A stretch of 64,000 nt of DNA from Marinicauda pacifica (GCF_004793635.1 NZ_SRXV01000001.1:62001-126000), one strand, 5' to 3'; shown: positions 43,280-52,886, numbered from the stretch's first letter. Translations and numbers: made by a program. Notes: generated by a model from the letters alone, not told the origin.

Positions 43280-44508
43280 ACCTGCGCGCCCTTCACGATG
43301 TAGAGCTCACGGCGCGGATCGTCCTTGTCCAGATAGACCGGGCCATAGCTCGACGCTCCTCCCCAGACATCGTCTTTGACCCATTGGTCGTTTTCGATGC
43401 GCCACACGCGCGGATCGCGGAAGGTGTCGCAGATGCGGTCGAACTCGGCCTCGCTCATGTCGACATAGCCCAGCCACCGCTCCAGATCCCGGCGCGGTTT
43501 GACGTGATCGTGCTTTCTCACCATTTCCAGGCCGGTCTTGTAGTCCATCACGCCCAGGCGCACGTCCTGGCTGGCATGATCGGTCGCGCGGCCGTATCCG
43601 AACTTGATGAATTTGAGATAATCGTGAACCCCGTTCTCGTGCATGTCGTCGAGATTGGAGATTTTGCGGTACGTACGCTCGAACGGATATTCGGCTTTCT
43701 TCCAGCCATATTCCTCTTCGGCGACGGCCGCGCACTTGTTGCCGTTCCACTTCTCGTAGAAGCCGAGATACACGCCGCGCACGCCGACGCGGTCGATCTC
43801 CTCGTCGCTGGGATAGACAGCCCAGCTGAGTTCCTTCTTCGTCAGGCCCATCTTCAGATCGGGCCGCCCGTGGCGCTCCAGCCCCTCGTCGGTGAAGTCG
43901 TCCCAGTCCAGCCCGTGCAGGTCGTGTTCCTTGCGCGTCTTGGCGGTGAACTCGGGAAAGTCGGAGTAGGAGAACATGCCCCCCAGATCGACCCAGCCAT
44001 GGTCGCCCCACAGCATCAGCGGGATTTCGTGGCGCACCGCCATCTGGATCGGATAGGTCTTGATGCCGGCATGGTTGTGCCAGTTCATGTCGCCGTGCAG
44101 CTTGAAGCCCAGCAGATTCATCTTGATGAGGGTCTCAAGGCCGGGGCGCATGATGATGTGCTCGGTGTCGAAGGCCTCGCGCATCAGCTGCAGATTGTAT
44201 TCGCCCTCGGGCAGGAAGTTATTGCCGTGATAGGTGACCAGAAGCGGGCGCAGGCCCAGCTTCTTCACCGCCAGATGGGTCTGGTAATAGCTGTCCTTGC
44301 CGCCGCCGACCGGGATGACGCAGTCATAGCCGGACGGGTTGCGATACTCGTCGACCATCTCTTCCAGCATGGTCCAGCGCTCGTCCCAGTCGATATCGAC
44401 CGTCTGGCCCGCCACGCGGCAGCCCGAACACCGTCCCTGTTCGTCGAAGGTGAGGGGCGCAGCCGAGCTGCTGGGATAGAAGCACGTCTTGCAGAACTGG
44501 ACGCTCAT
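43276..44508 (-). CDS. pseA: N-acetyl sugar amidotransferase (PseA/WbpG-like)
   Basis: A 410-residue ATP-dependent amidotransferase that should convert an acetamido group to acetamidino on the nonulosonic acid pathway sugar. Zinc-type cysteines are in CKTCFYPSS and CSGC at the N-terminus, and the PP-loop PVGGGKDSYYQ is near residue 67. HGNNFLPEGEYN and WHNHAGIKTYPIQ follow the WbpG/PseA/LegP family. Ammonia would come from the HisH2-HisF2 pair encoded 1.2 kb upstream. It overlaps the DUF4915-like gene. Confidence 0.85.
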   Translation of the reverse strand: MSVQFCKTCFYPSSSAAPLTFDEQGRCSGCRVAGQTVDIDWDERWTMLEEMVDEYRNPSGYDCVIPVGGGKDSYYQTHLAVKKLGLRPLLVTYHGNNFLPEGEYNLQLMREAFDTEHIIMRPGLETLIKMNLLGFKLHGDMNWHNHAGIKTYPIQMAVRHEIPLMLWGDHGWVDLGGMFSYSDFPEFTAKTRKEHDLHGLDWDDFTDEGLERHGRPDLKMGLTKKELSWAVYPSDEEIDRVGVRGVYLGFYEKWNGNKCAAVAEEEYGWKKAEYPFERTYRKISNLDDMHENGVHDYLKFIKFGYGRATDHASQDVRLGVMDYKTGLEMVRKHDHVKPRRDLERWLGYVDMSEAEFDRICDTFRDPRVWRIENDQWVKDDVWGGASSYGPVYLDKDDPRRELYIVKGAQV

Positions 44509-44678
44509 GGGCCTTCCTTTGCGCGGGGCTTCAAGGCGAATATCCGAATCGGCCGCCTACAGGGTCTCGCGCTTGTCCGCAGCGATCAAGCGCGGCCCCG
44601 GCCGGCCGGTTAAGCCTTAGGAAAGCGTGGAAACGTTAAGGATTAACCATGCTGCCGCGTCAGGAAGGGCCATCTCGC

Positions 44679-45407
44679 ATGCGTCTGCTCAGCGCCCACC
44701 AGCCGGTCTATCTGCCCGGCCTCATCCTGTTCAGCAAAATCGCGCTCAGCGACGTCTTCGTCCTGCTGCCCGACGTCCAGTTCCAGCGCCATAGCTGGCA
44801 ACAGCGCAATCGCGTGCGCAACGGCAAGGAGGCGATCTTCCTCTCGGTCCCGGTGCGCAAGAGCGGCGATCTCGCCCGCACCATCCGCCAGACCGAAATC
44901 GCACAAGAGCCCTGGCGCAAGAAACATCTCACCACCCTGAAACAGGTCTATGGCAAGCGGCCCTTCTTCGAGGCGTACTTCCCGCAGGTCGAGGCCCTGA
45001 TCGAAGCCGACTACGCCAGTCTCGCCGATCTCGACACCGCGCTGATCCGCCATCTCTGCGAAGTGCTGGAGCTTGAGACCGCGATCCTCGACAGCGCCAG
45101 CCTGCCCCATGAAGGCGAGGCCCAGGACCGGCTCGTCTCGCTGTGCCACGCCGCCAATGCCGACGGTTACATCTCCAATGTGGGCGCCGCCGCCTATGTC
45201 GACGAGGCCGGCTTTGCCGCCGCCGGCCTGACCCATCTCTGGCAGGCCTTCACCCCGCCGGTCTACGACCAGGGCAAACCCTTCCTGTCAAACCTCTCCG
45301 TCCTCGACGCCCTGTTCAATCTCGGCCCCGCCACCGCCGACCTCGTCCGCGCCAGCGGCCACGTCACGAGCGATCTGGACGAGGCGCAGCGCGCGCTGGA
45401 GGGGTAG
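44679..45407 (+). CDS. WbqC-like protein
   Basis: A 242-residue protein of the WbqC family, found in O-antigen and flagellar glycan clusters; its biochemical activity is not settled. The start MRLLSAHQPVYLPGLILFSKIALSDVFVLLPDVQFQRHSWQQRNR and FLSVPVRKSG are diagnostic. The ATG at 44679 is preferred (AGGAAGG upstream); 44649 is an alternative. It reads rightward, opposite to the flanking Pse genes, and ends just before an intergenic repeat zone. Confidence 0.87.
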   Translation: MRLLSAHQPVYLPGLILFSKIALSDVFVLLPDVQFQRHSWQQRNRVRNGKEAIFLSVPVRKSGDLARTIRQTEIAQEPWRKKHLTTLKQVYGKRPFFEAYFPQVEALIEADYASLADLDTALIRHLCEVLELETAILDSASLPHEGEAQDRLVSLCHAANADGYISNVGAAAYVDEAGFAAAGLTHLWQAFTPPVYDQGKPFLSNLSVLDALFNLGPATADLVRASGHVTSDLDEAQRALEG

Positions 45408-45729
45408 GCGCTCCAACCTCCACGCCTCTTTCCCAGCGGATGCTGGGACCCAGGAGAGCGTAGGGCATCCCGTCCTCTCTGGATCCTGACTTTCGTCAGG
45501 AAAGAGGGGGAATGAGGTAGAGGTGTCCGTCATCCGACCCTTCGAGGCCCGGCTTTGCCGGGCACCTCAGGGTGAGGGGGATGGGCGACATAAAACTTTG
45601 TTTTTAAATACATAATTATCACAAACCTCCAGCCCGCCTCCCTCATGCTGAGGTGCGAGCAAAGCGAGCCTCGAAGCATCGGAAGGCACGTGAAGGCTTT
45701 GCCGGAAAGCGGTGAGGGGGCGCCCCCCT
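45408..45729. repeat. Intergenic zone with two repeat families
   Basis: This 322-nt gap holds no gene. From about 45425 to 45510 it has a shorter relative of the 263-bp repeat, with the TCCTGAC/GTCAGGA palindrome. From about 45535 to 45690 it has the alphaproteobacterial CTTCGAGGC...CCTCAGG ... CTGAGGTGC...CCTCGAAG inverted repeat, with an AT-rich centre. It may end the WbqC and HisF2 transcripts. Confidence 0.65.
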
Positions 45730-46518
45730 TCACGGCATGCGCACATCGAACCCCGCGCGTTGCAGGGCGCGTTTGCCGCCGCGGTCGGCGAGTTCCTTGA
45801 AATGCCAGATATTGGCGGCGGCGACCGCGTCCGCGCCCGCTTTCAGGCCCTTGGCGTAGTGCTCGTACATGCCGACGCCGGAGCAGGCGATGACCGGGAT
45901 GGTCACGGCGCTCGACACCGCCTCGATCAGGGCGAGGTCGTAGCCGGTGCCGCGCCCGTCGCGGTCGAGACTCTGCAACAGGATTTCGCCCGCGCCGCGA
46001 TCCTCGGCCTCTTTGGCCCAGGCAACCGGATCGCGCCCGGTGGCGGTGCGGCCGCCGCGCGTCATCACCTCCCAGCCGTCATCTTTCGCCTTCGCGTCGA
46101 TGCTGACCACCAGGGCCTGCACGCCGAAGCGGTTGGCGATCTCGCCCATGAGCGCCGGAGTCTCGATCGCGGCAGTGTTGATGGCGACCTTGTCGGCGCC
46201 GCGCGTGAAGATCTCGCGCACATGCTCGACCGAGCTGACGCGCCCGCCCCAGGTCAGCGGCATGAAGCAGTGCGAGGCGACCGCTTCGAGCACGTCCATG
46301 GATGTCCCGTAGGCGCGATTGCCGGAGTCCGTGCGTCCGCGCTCCAGCCCGCCCTCTCGGGTGATGTCGAGATAGATCAGCTCGTCCACCGTCCAGTCGT
46401 TGAAACGCGCGACCTCGTGCAGCGGGTCACCGATGATCTGGTGGGTGTCGAAGCGCTCGCTGCGCACCAGGCGCCCGTTCAGGAGCAGCAGCACCGGGAT
46501 CAGGCGCGGCATCAGCAT
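45730..46518 (-). CDS. HisF2-like cyclase subunit for sugar amidination
   Basis: A 262-residue (beta/alpha)8 protein homologous to HisF, the ammonia-using half of IGP synthase. The catalytic aspartate near residue 11 of true HisF (PCLDV) is absent here, where the sequence is PVLLLLNG, while the SIDAK aspartate remains. This is the pattern of HisF2/PtmG paralogues that channel ammonia to a sugar amidotransferase. It overlaps HisH2 by 7 nt. It works with HisH2 and the PseA-like enzyme. Confidence 0.82.
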   Translation of the reverse strand: MLMPRLIPVLLLLNGRLVRSERFDTHQIIGDPLHEVARFNDWTVDELIYLDITREGGLERGRTDSGNRAYGTSMDVLEAVASHCFMPLTWGGRVSSVEHVREIFTRGADKVAINTAAIETPALMGEIANRFGVQALVVSIDAKAKDDGWEVMTRGGRTATGRDPVAWAKEAEDRGAGEILLQSLDRDGRGTGYDLALIEAVSSAVTIPVIACSGVGMYEHYAKGLKAGADAVAAANIWHFKELADRGGKRALQRAGFDVRMP

Positions 46519-47156
46519 GAGCGAACCTCTTCGAGCCAGTTTTCGAGCAGGGCGAGCCCGGCCCGGTGGCTTTTCTCAGGATGAAACTGCGTGGCCCAGA
46601 CCCTTGCCGGTCCGGTCTGAGAGCACAGGGCGGAGGCGAAGCGCTCGCCATGTTCGGTCCATCCGGCCACGGCGGCGGGATCGTCCGGCACGGCGACATA
46701 GCTGTGAACGAAGTAGAAGGCCTCGTTCTGGTTGAGCCCCTTGAACAGCGTGTCGGCCCCGGTGGCCTCGACATGGTTCCAGCCCATGTGCGGCACGCGA
46801 AGCGGCGGGGTCTGGGCCGGCGGGGCGAGGCGGCGCACGCGGCCGGGAATGATGCCGAGCCCGTCATGGCGTCCATGCTCCTCGCTCTCGTCGAGCAAGA
46901 GCTGCATCCCGAGGCAGATCCCCAGCAGGGGGCGGCCGGACGGCGCGATCTCGTCGCGCAAGAGCGTGTCGAGCCCGAGCGATTTCAGATGGGCCATGCC
47001 CTCGCCGAACGCGCCGACGCCCGGCAGCACCACGCCGCTGGCCGCGCGCACGATGGCCGGGTCGGCGGTGATCGCGACCCGCGCGCCCACATGGGCGAGC
47101 GCATTCTTCACCGAGGTCAGATTGCCCATGCCGTAATCGAGAATGGCGATCGTCAT
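46512..47156 (-). CDS. HisH2-like glutamine amidotransferase subunit
   Basis: A 214-residue class I glutaminase. The nucleophile is in GICLGMQLLLDES near residue 84, the His/Glu pair is in ATQFHPEKS, and LPGVGAFGEGMAHL is the N-terminal glycine loop. It supplies ammonia from glutamine to the HisF2 partner. The presence beside pseG and pseI, and not beside other his genes, argues for sugar amidination. It overlaps pseG and HisF2 genes. Confidence 0.85.
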   Translation of the reverse strand: MTIAILDYGMGNLTSVKNALAHVGARVAITADPAIVRAASGVVLPGVGAFGEGMAHLKSLGLDTLLRDEIAPSGRPLLGICLGMQLLLDESEEHGRHDGLGIIPGRVRRLAPPAQTPPLRVPHMGWNHVEATGADTLFKGLNQNEAFYFVHSYVAVPDDPAAVAGWTEHGERFASALCSQTGPARVWATQFHPEKSHRAGLALLENWLEEVRSC

Positions 47157-48187
47157 CGCTTACTCCTTGCCGCCGCCTCGCCGCCTTGGCCGAGCTCCAG
47201 CAGTCCGGCCACCGCCGCTGCCGCGCGCTCCATGCCGAGCCCGTCCACAAGCTGCGGTCCGGTCTGCGACAGGGCGCGCGCCCGGGCCGGGTTGTTCAGC
47301 AGGCCGGTCAGTTCGGCCGCGACATGTTCAGGCTTGTCCCCGGTCTCGAGCCCCAGATCGATCAGCCCGCCGCGCTGGGCGAACCAGTCGATTTCCTCGA
47401 CCAGGTTTTCAAGCTGCGGAAAGACCAGCGCCGGCACGCCGGCGGCCAGCGCCTCGTAGGCGATCATGCCCCCGGTCAGCACCGCCGCCGGCGCCTCGGC
47501 GAGACGGCGCGCGAGGGTCTCGGGCGGCAGGCCGCGTTCCAGCGTCGTGCCGTGCGCGCGGGCGATCTCCGACAGCGCGTCGAACCGGGGATAAGCCGCG
47601 CCGACAATGAGGGTAAAACCATAGCCGATGGCGAGCTCGGGGCCGATCTCGGCGAGGGTCGTCGCCCAGCGCGCCGCCCGGTCGCCGCCGCCGCACACCG
47701 CGACGATCGGTCCGGTTCGCGGCGCATCGTGACGCGCGCCGGCAAAGTGGCGAGATAGCAGCGCGTAATGGCCGCCGCACATGGACTTACCGCCGGATCG
47801 TAGTCCGGTATAGGTGTGGTATCTCGGGATTACTGTGCCGTTGACGGCAAGGTCTGCAGGCATCGGCCCGCCAAAATCGTCGATCGCGATCCGCTTGATG
47901 TGCGGCACTTTTTCCAGCGCGGCCCAGAGTCCGGGGTCCATGTCCGGCTCGTCGATCATGATCGCCGCCGGCTCGAAGGCCTCCACCCGGGCCAGCACGG
48001 TGGCCCCGGCATCCGGGCCGGTGGGGGTAATCGTGACCCCGGGGAAAAACCGGGAGAGGCTTTCGCCTGTTCCGACCAGTTCGACCTCCAGACTGCCGGG
48101 CAGGCTGGCGATCAGGCGGCTCGTCCGGGCAGCGTGGGCGAGGCCTTTTTCGTGCGTGGCATCCACGCGCACCAGAAGGCGCGTCAT
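47153..48187 (-). CDS. pseG: UDP-2,4-diacetamido-2,4,6-trideoxy-altropyranose hydrolase
   Basis: Removes UDP from the altrose intermediate, the fourth step of pseudaminic acid synthesis. The 344-residue GT28-like protein begins MTRLLVRVDATHEKGLAHAARTSRL; typical PseG has RxDAxxxIGxGHxxR here. MIDEPDMDPG, DDFGGPMPADL and the sugar-nucleotide site AVLTGGMIAYEALAAGVPALVFP follow. The start is the ATG at 48187, overlapping the aminotransferase gene by 4 nt. Confidence 0.82.
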   Translation of the reverse strand: MTRLLVRVDATHEKGLAHAARTSRLIASLPGSLEVELVGTGESLSRFFPGVTITPTGPDAGATVLARVEAFEPAAIMIDEPDMDPGLWAALEKVPHIKRIAIDDFGGPMPADLAVNGTVIPRYHTYTGLRSGGKSMCGGHYALLSRHFAGARHDAPRTGPIVAVCGGGDRAARWATTLAEIGPELAIGYGFTLIVGAAYPRFDALSEIARAHGTTLERGLPPETLARRLAEAPAAVLTGGMIAYEALAAGVPALVFPQLENLVEEIDWFAQRGGLIDLGLETGDKPEHVAAELTGLLNNPARARALSQTGPQLVDGLGMERAAAAVAGLLELGQGGEAAARSKR

Positions 48188-49272
48188 GAGCTTGCCTCCA
48201 GCGTGGATGCGATGATCGAGACCGCCTGGCCGATCCGCTCGGCCGGGTAATCCGCATCCAGCCACAGATTGAGAGCCGTCCTGGCCCAGGCCTCGCTGTC
48301 GGGATGCGCCTGGTCTCCGGTCAGGTGCGGGAAAGCGTCGCTCAATGCGGGATAATTCGTCCCGGCATCGATGCCCGCCTCGCGCAGGCGCGCCACCAGA
48401 TCGTCGCGCACTTCAGGCTCGGCCCGCGCGATCAGGCGCCAGGGTCCGGGCTGGGGCAGGTCCACGCAGGCGAGCTGCGGCGCGAAGGGCGCGAGGCGTT
48501 CCTGCCACAGCGCGGCCCGCGCCTTGCGCCGTGCGATCCGGACCGGAAGCCGGGCGAGGGCGGCCAGCAGATCGGGCTCGGAACTGGCCGGAAACGCGTA
48601 GCGCAACTCACTGATTTCATTAAGAAGCAAGGCCTCTCCGGCGCTCGCCTGCCCGGCATTGCGCAGCCGCCGGCGCTCCAGCGTCAGCGCGGTTTCGACC
48701 CGGTCCGCCTGCTCGTCCAGAGCCGGGTAGCGCGCCGCCCGGGCGCTCAGCGCCTCTGCCAGCGCCGGGTCGTCGGTGATCACCGCGCCGCCCGCGCCGG
48801 CGTCCAGAACCTTGCCCGGTCCGAAGCTGACGATCCGCGCCACGTCCTCCAGCCGGGCCGCTCCGCCCGGCGTGAAGCCGGACGAATTGGCATCGTTTTC
48901 AATGGTTTGCCAGCCCGCTTGCCTGGCCGCCCTGCGTGCCGCATCGAAGCTCAGCCGGAAGCCGTAAAGGTGGGTGAACAGGACCGCGCCGGTCTTGCCC
49001 TCGGCGGCGAGCGTCTCGATCTGGGCGGCCAGCGCGGCATCGTCATTGACCCCGGTGCGCGCGTTCACCGGGGCGAGGGTGACCTGCGCCCCGCTCGCCC
49101 AGGCGCATGCCAGAAGGCTCGGACAGGCATTTGACGGGATCAGCAGGATCGACCGTCCGTGCAGACCCAGCGCCTCGAACACGGCCAGCAGGGCCGAGCG
49201 CGCGCGCCCGAACAGCACGCCATGGCGGCCCCCGAACGCCTCGGCGACCGCGGCTTGCGCGCTAGGTGTCAT
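48184..49272 (-). CDS. Atypical DegT/DnrJ/EryC1 aminotransferase-like protein
   Basis: A 362-residue PLP-fold protein of the DegT family. The PLP lysine is present in SFGPGKVLDAGAGG, and NACPSLLACAWASGA supplies the cofactor phosphate site. The usual VEDAAH block reads TIENDANSSG, so the conserved Asp-Asp/His arrangement is shifted. A canonical PseC is encoded elsewhere (58739-59914), so this one likely has another role or no catalytic role. It starts 11 nt inside the pseI 3' end and couples to pseG. Confidence 0.75.
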   Translation of the reverse strand: MTPSAQAAVAEAFGGRHGVLFGRARSALLAVFEALGLHGRSILLIPSNACPSLLACAWASGAQVTLAPVNARTGVNDDAALAAQIETLAAEGKTGAVLFTHLYGFRLSFDAARRAARQAGWQTIENDANSSGFTPGGAARLEDVARIVSFGPGKVLDAGAGGAVITDDPALAEALSARAARYPALDEQADRVETALTLERRRLRNAGQASAGEALLLNEISELRYAFPASSEPDLLAALARLPVRIARRKARAALWQERLAPFAPQLACVDLPQPGPWRLIARAEPEVRDDLVARLREAGIDAGTNYPALSDAFPHLTGDQAHPDSEAWARTALNLWLDADYPAERIGQAVSIIASTLEASS

Positions 49273-50326
49273 GGCCGCCCTCGACCATCGACCAGTCCAG
49301 CGGCTCGCCAAAATTCAGGTCGCGCGCGGCCGGACGGCCCAAAACCCGTGTGTATTCACGCGGATGCAGCCCGCCACCCGGGCGCACGGAGCGCACATTG
49401 TCCGGCGTCAGCGTCTCGCCGGCCTTCACCGGCGCGGCGACATAGAGCGAGCGGCGCACCGTCTTGGAGCCTTCCTCTGACTTGGCCGTACCCGTCCGCA
49501 CCTGGCCTAAAGCCGCGTGGGCGTTACGGGTTTCGCGTACCAGCGCCGCCAGCTCGTCGGGTTCCAGCGAGAAGGCCGCATCCGGCCCGCCATCGGACCG
49601 GCGCATCGTGACGTGCTTCTCGATCGCCCGCGCGCCCAGCGCCGTGGCGGCCACCGGCGCGGCAATGCCCGGCGTGTGATCGCTAAGCCCCACAGGAAGT
49701 CCCAGCCGCATGGCGAGGTCCGGCAGGGTGCGCAAATCGGCCTCCTCGATCGGTGTCGGGTAGCCGGACGTGCAGTGCAGGACGCACAGCCGGTCGCACC
49801 CAGCCTGGCGCGCGGTCAGCACCGCTTCCATTACCTCGTCCCAGCTGGCCATGCCGGTCGACATGACGAGCGGGCGTCCGGTCCTTGCTGCATGGGCGAT
49901 CAGCGGCAGGTCGATCAGCTCGAAGGAGGCGATCTTGTAGGCCGGCGGATCGAACTGCTCGAGAAAGTCGATGGCGCTGAAATCAAAGGGCGACGAGAAC
50001 ACCGCCATGCCCGCCTTGCGCCCGGCTTCGAACAGCGCTTCGTGCCACTCCCAGGGCGTGTGGGCCTCCTCGTACAGGTCGTGCAGCTTGCGCCCGTGCC
50101 ACAGCCCGCCTTCCAGCACGAAGCCCGGCCCGTCATGGTTCAGCGTGATCGTGTCGGCCGTGTAGGTCTGCAGCTTCAGCGCGTCCGCGCCGGCCTCGCC
50201 GCACGCGGCGATGATCTCGAGCGCCCGGCCCAGATCGCCCGAATGATTGGCCGACAGCTCTGCGATGATCAGCGGCGGACGGGTGACATCCTGGATCTGG
50301 TCAAACATGTCAGAGGTCTGGGTCAT
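49262..50326 (-). CDS. pseI: Pseudaminic acid synthase
   Basis: Condenses phosphoenolpyruvate with the 2,4-diacetamido-altrose sugar to form pseudaminic acid. The 354-residue enzyme has IIAELSANHSGDLGRALEII, LWHGRKLHDLYEEAHTPWEWH (the Pse-type loop that separates it from NeuB), KIASFELIDLPLI, VGLSDHTPGI and EKHVTMRRSDGGPDAAFSL. A SAF domain ends it (SVRPGGGLHPREY). The start at 50326 has AGGA upstream; 50359 and 50386 are longer options. Confidence 0.93.
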   Translation of the reverse strand: MTQTSDMFDQIQDVTRPPLIIAELSANHSGDLGRALEIIAACGEAGADALKLQTYTADTITLNHDGPGFVLEGGLWHGRKLHDLYEEAHTPWEWHEALFEAGRKAGMAVFSSPFDFSAIDFLEQFDPPAYKIASFELIDLPLIAHAARTGRPLVMSTGMASWDEVMEAVLTARQAGCDRLCVLHCTSGYPTPIEEADLRTLPDLAMRLGLPVGLSDHTPGIAAPVAATALGARAIEKHVTMRRSDGGPDAAFSLEPDELAALVRETRNAHAALGQVRTGTAKSEEGSKTVRRSLYVAAPVKAGETLTPDNVRSVRPGGGLHPREYTRVLGRPAARDLNFGEPLDWSMVEGGHDT

Positions 50327-50421
50327 TGCCGGTATGTCCTGTGGCGTGAGGCGGGGCATGGCGTATGTTATCGATTCAACCCTCAAGTTTGGGTGAACTG
50401 ACCGGGAGGCCGAGGACAGGC

Positions 50422-51066
50422 ATGAGCGAGACCGAAGCGGCAGCCAGGACGTGGGACGGCTACTATGCCGGCTCGTTCACGCATGCACCTTATACCGATG
50501 CGGTCGTGTTCGCCATCAAGGCCCTGTCGCGAAACCGGACCGGCGTGGTCTACGAGTTCGGTTGTGGCAACGCGCAGAATCTCGGCTTTCTCCGCAGTCT
50601 GTTTCCTGATGCGCGCCTGATCGGCAGCGACGTGTCCGAAGCCGGCCTTGCCGCGGCCCGGCGCCGCTATGAAGGCCTGGAGTTGTTTGCCAATGGCGAG
50701 ACGTTGGCGCTGGCGCCGGCCAGTCTCGACGTGGTCATCGAGCGTGCCGCCCTCCAGCACGTCCCCAAGCCGCTGGGTCAGGCCTATGTCGATGAAATCG
50801 CAGAGGCCATGAAGCCGGGCGCGGGCGCATTCTTCGAGATTGCCAATACCGATCATGGTCATGCCGCGCTGGGCGATGGCGGCCAGGACCCGGTCTTTGG
50901 GTATCGCGTTTTCTATTCGCTGGGCGAAATCGAGACCCTGTTCGCCGCCTTCGATATCGACCAGGTCTTCGAACGCCGCCGCACGCTGGTCCGGGCGCCG
51001 GATCCGGCGGGGTCCGCGCCGGTCTATAACGAGGCGTGCTTCCAGATTTACCTGACCCGGCGCTAG
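50422..51066 (+). CDS. Class I SAM-dependent methyltransferase
   Basis: A 214-residue methyltransferase-like protein. The SAM-binding motif is VYEFGCGNAQNLGFL near residue 40, with LIGSDVSEAGLAAARR as the next acidic block, and VVIERAALQHVPKP as motif IV. FFEIANTDHGHA and VRAPDPAG follow. It stands alone rightward between pseI and flmG. It may methylate the glycan or a glycan precursor, but the substrate is not known. Confidence 0.82.
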   Translation: MSETEAAARTWDGYYAGSFTHAPYTDAVVFAIKALSRNRTGVVYEFGCGNAQNLGFLRSLFPDARLIGSDVSEAGLAAARRRYEGLELFANGETLALAPASLDVVIERAALQHVPKPLGQAYVDEIAEAMKPGAGAFFEIANTDHGHAALGDGGQDPVFGYRVFYSLGEIETLFAAFDIDQVFERRRTLVRAPDPAGSAPVYNEACFQIYLTRR

Positions 51067-51083
51067 CTGCCGGCCCGAGGCCT

Positions 51084-52886
51084 TCAGGCGGCTTTCTCTT
51101 TTCTGGCCAGCTCGTCCAGCGCCTCGGCGACCGTGTTCATGATGCCCGCCCAGTCCGCGTAGTCCTTGCCGAAGAAGGAGCGCGAGCTCGCGAACCAGGG
51201 CGAGCGCCCGAAGCCCATATGGGTCCACACATTGGCGTGCGGGTGCACGAACCAGACCCGGGCGCCGGCCGCGCCGGCCAGGCTGGTCGTCGCGTTCGTC
51301 GGCCCGATGACCAGATCGCAGGACGCCGCCAGCGCGGTGACCTGCTCGAGGTCGTTTTTCAGGTCGATCCCGTCCAGCGTATGAATGTCGACGCTGAATT
51401 TTTCCTTCGCATAGGCGATGTCGGTGGCGGTTTCGCCGTATTGAAGATTGATGAAGTCCGCGCCCGGAGTCTTCAGCACCGGTTTCCACTGGTCGAAGGC
51501 GGAGAAGTGCTTCGACCGCTTGGCGTCCATTTTCAATGACTTCCACAGAATCCCGACCTTCAGGCCGGGACCGGTCTTGGCCAGTTCGCCGCGCCAGTGG
51601 GCGAGATCGCTCGCCTCGGGTTTGAGGATCGGCTCCTCGGGAAAGTCCTCGATCGCGTGCCGGAAGGCGCGCGCGGGCTGAATGAAGGGCGTCCAGAAAT
51701 CGGCGGGCGCCAAGTCTTCGAACCCGACGACGGCACGAAACAGCTTGCCTTCGCGCTCCATCGTTCGGTGCGAGCCAACCTTGGCTTCAGGCAGGGTCTT
51801 CTGGATCATGTCCACCAGGCGGCGCTCGACCACGATGCGAAGCTCGCCGTCTGGCCCGATCGCCTCCAACAAGTCTTTGGCCAGCTGCAGGAAAAGGATC
51901 TCGTCGCCCAGGCCCTGCTCGCCGACCCAGAGCAGCCGCTTGCCGCGAATGGCCTGCAGGTCTCGCCCATCCCACATCGGAGCGTCGACCAGGACATGGC
52001 ACATATTCTTGTGGGTCGGGTCGAGGCGCGAATCGTAGAGGTCCCAGCCTTCTTCAAGTTCACCCATGGCCAGTAGCGATTGCGACAGGCCGTGCGTCAT
52101 CGTGATGATGTCTTTGTGGTTGGAGGCCGTCTTGAGCGCTTCGCGGAAGTGTTGGGTCGCCTTGTCCGGCCGTCCCAGCAATTCGTAGGCGAAAGCGGTG
52201 TTGTGATGCGCGCGCGCATAGTCCGGCTTCAGGCGCCGGGACTCGTCATAGAAGGTCAGCGCCTCGTCCGGCTTGCCCGATTCCAGCAACGTCGTGCCCA
52301 GCGAGTTCCACAGCTCATAGTTTTCCGGCGAGGCGTAGATGGCCGCGCGCAGCAGCTCGATCGAGGCCTCGAACCCGCCCTTGTCGCGCAGTACCCCGGC
52401 CAGGTTGATCGTGGCGCCGGTATGGTTGGGCACCATTTGCAGGTAGATGCGCAGGAATTTCTCGGCCGCGTCCAGCATGTCCATCTGCCACGCCAGGGTG
52501 GAGAGGTTCATGTAGATCTCGGGATCTGTCGGATCGAGCTTCCAGGCGCGTTCGTAGAATTGTAGCGCCTTGGACAGGCGACCCAGGCGTTCCAGGCACA
52601 GCGCCAGCGCATGGTTGGCCATCGCGCTGTCTGGCGCCATTTCCACGGCATCGAGGCAAAGCCGGGCGGCCTTGGCGGCGGAAACCGGGTTGTCTTCGAC
52701 GATCTTCAAGGCGCGGCGCAGCATGGCCACCGCCTTGGGCGGCGGCGCGGAGGCTTGCCGCCTGGCATCGTTCAGAGTGCGTTGCAGTTCGGCCGCGGCC
52801 GGCTTGTCCCGGCGCGGGCGAATTTCGCGTTTGGCGTGTTCGGTGCCGGCGGCCAGTTCGGCATCAAGATCGAGAAGCTGGCTCAT
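51084..52886 (-). CDS. flmG: FlmG-like flagellin glycosyltransferase with TPR domain
   Basis: A 600-residue protein. Residues about 90-300 are tetratricopeptide repeats (AMANHALALCLERLGRLSKALQFYERAWKLDPTDPE is a clear unit). The C-terminal 300 residues are a GT-B-like domain with WVGEQGLGDEILF, VVERRLVDMIQ, GILWKSLKM and CDLVIGPTNATTSLAGAAG. This plan matches FlmG of Caulobacter, which joins pseudaminic acid to flagellin. The ATG has GGAG upstream. It is divergent from flbT, next to the flagellin genes, as expected. Confidence 0.88.
   Translation of the reverse strand: MSQLLDLDAELAAGTEHAKREIRPRRDKPAAAELQRTLNDARRQASAPPPKAVAMLRRALKIVEDNPVSAAKAARLCLDAVEMAPDSAMANHALALCLERLGRLSKALQFYERAWKLDPTDPEIYMNLSTLAWQMDMLDAAEKFLRIYLQMVPNHTGATINLAGVLRDKGGFEASIELLRAAIYASPENYELWNSLGTTLLESGKPDEALTFYDESRRLKPDYARAHHNTAFAYELLGRPDKATQHFREALKTASNHKDIITMTHGLSQSLLAMGELEEGWDLYDSRLDPTHKNMCHVLVDAPMWDGRDLQAIRGKRLLWVGEQGLGDEILFLQLAKDLLEAIGPDGELRIVVERRLVDMIQKTLPEAKVGSHRTMEREGKLFRAVVGFEDLAPADFWTPFIQPARAFRHAIEDFPEEPILKPEASDLAHWRGELAKTGPGLKVGILWKSLKMDAKRSKHFSAFDQWKPVLKTPGADFINLQYGETATDIAYAKEKFSVDIHTLDGIDLKNDLEQVTALAASCDLVIGPTNATTSLAGAAGARVWFVHPHANVWTHMGFGRSPWFASSRSFFGKDYADWAGIMNTVAEALDELARKEKAA

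Noticed and set aside
45730-47156. HisF and HisH as histidine biosynthesis genes
   Set aside because: No other his gene is nearby, the key N-terminal HisF aspartate is absent, and they overlap pseG and belong to the Pse run, so a sugar-amidination role fits better.
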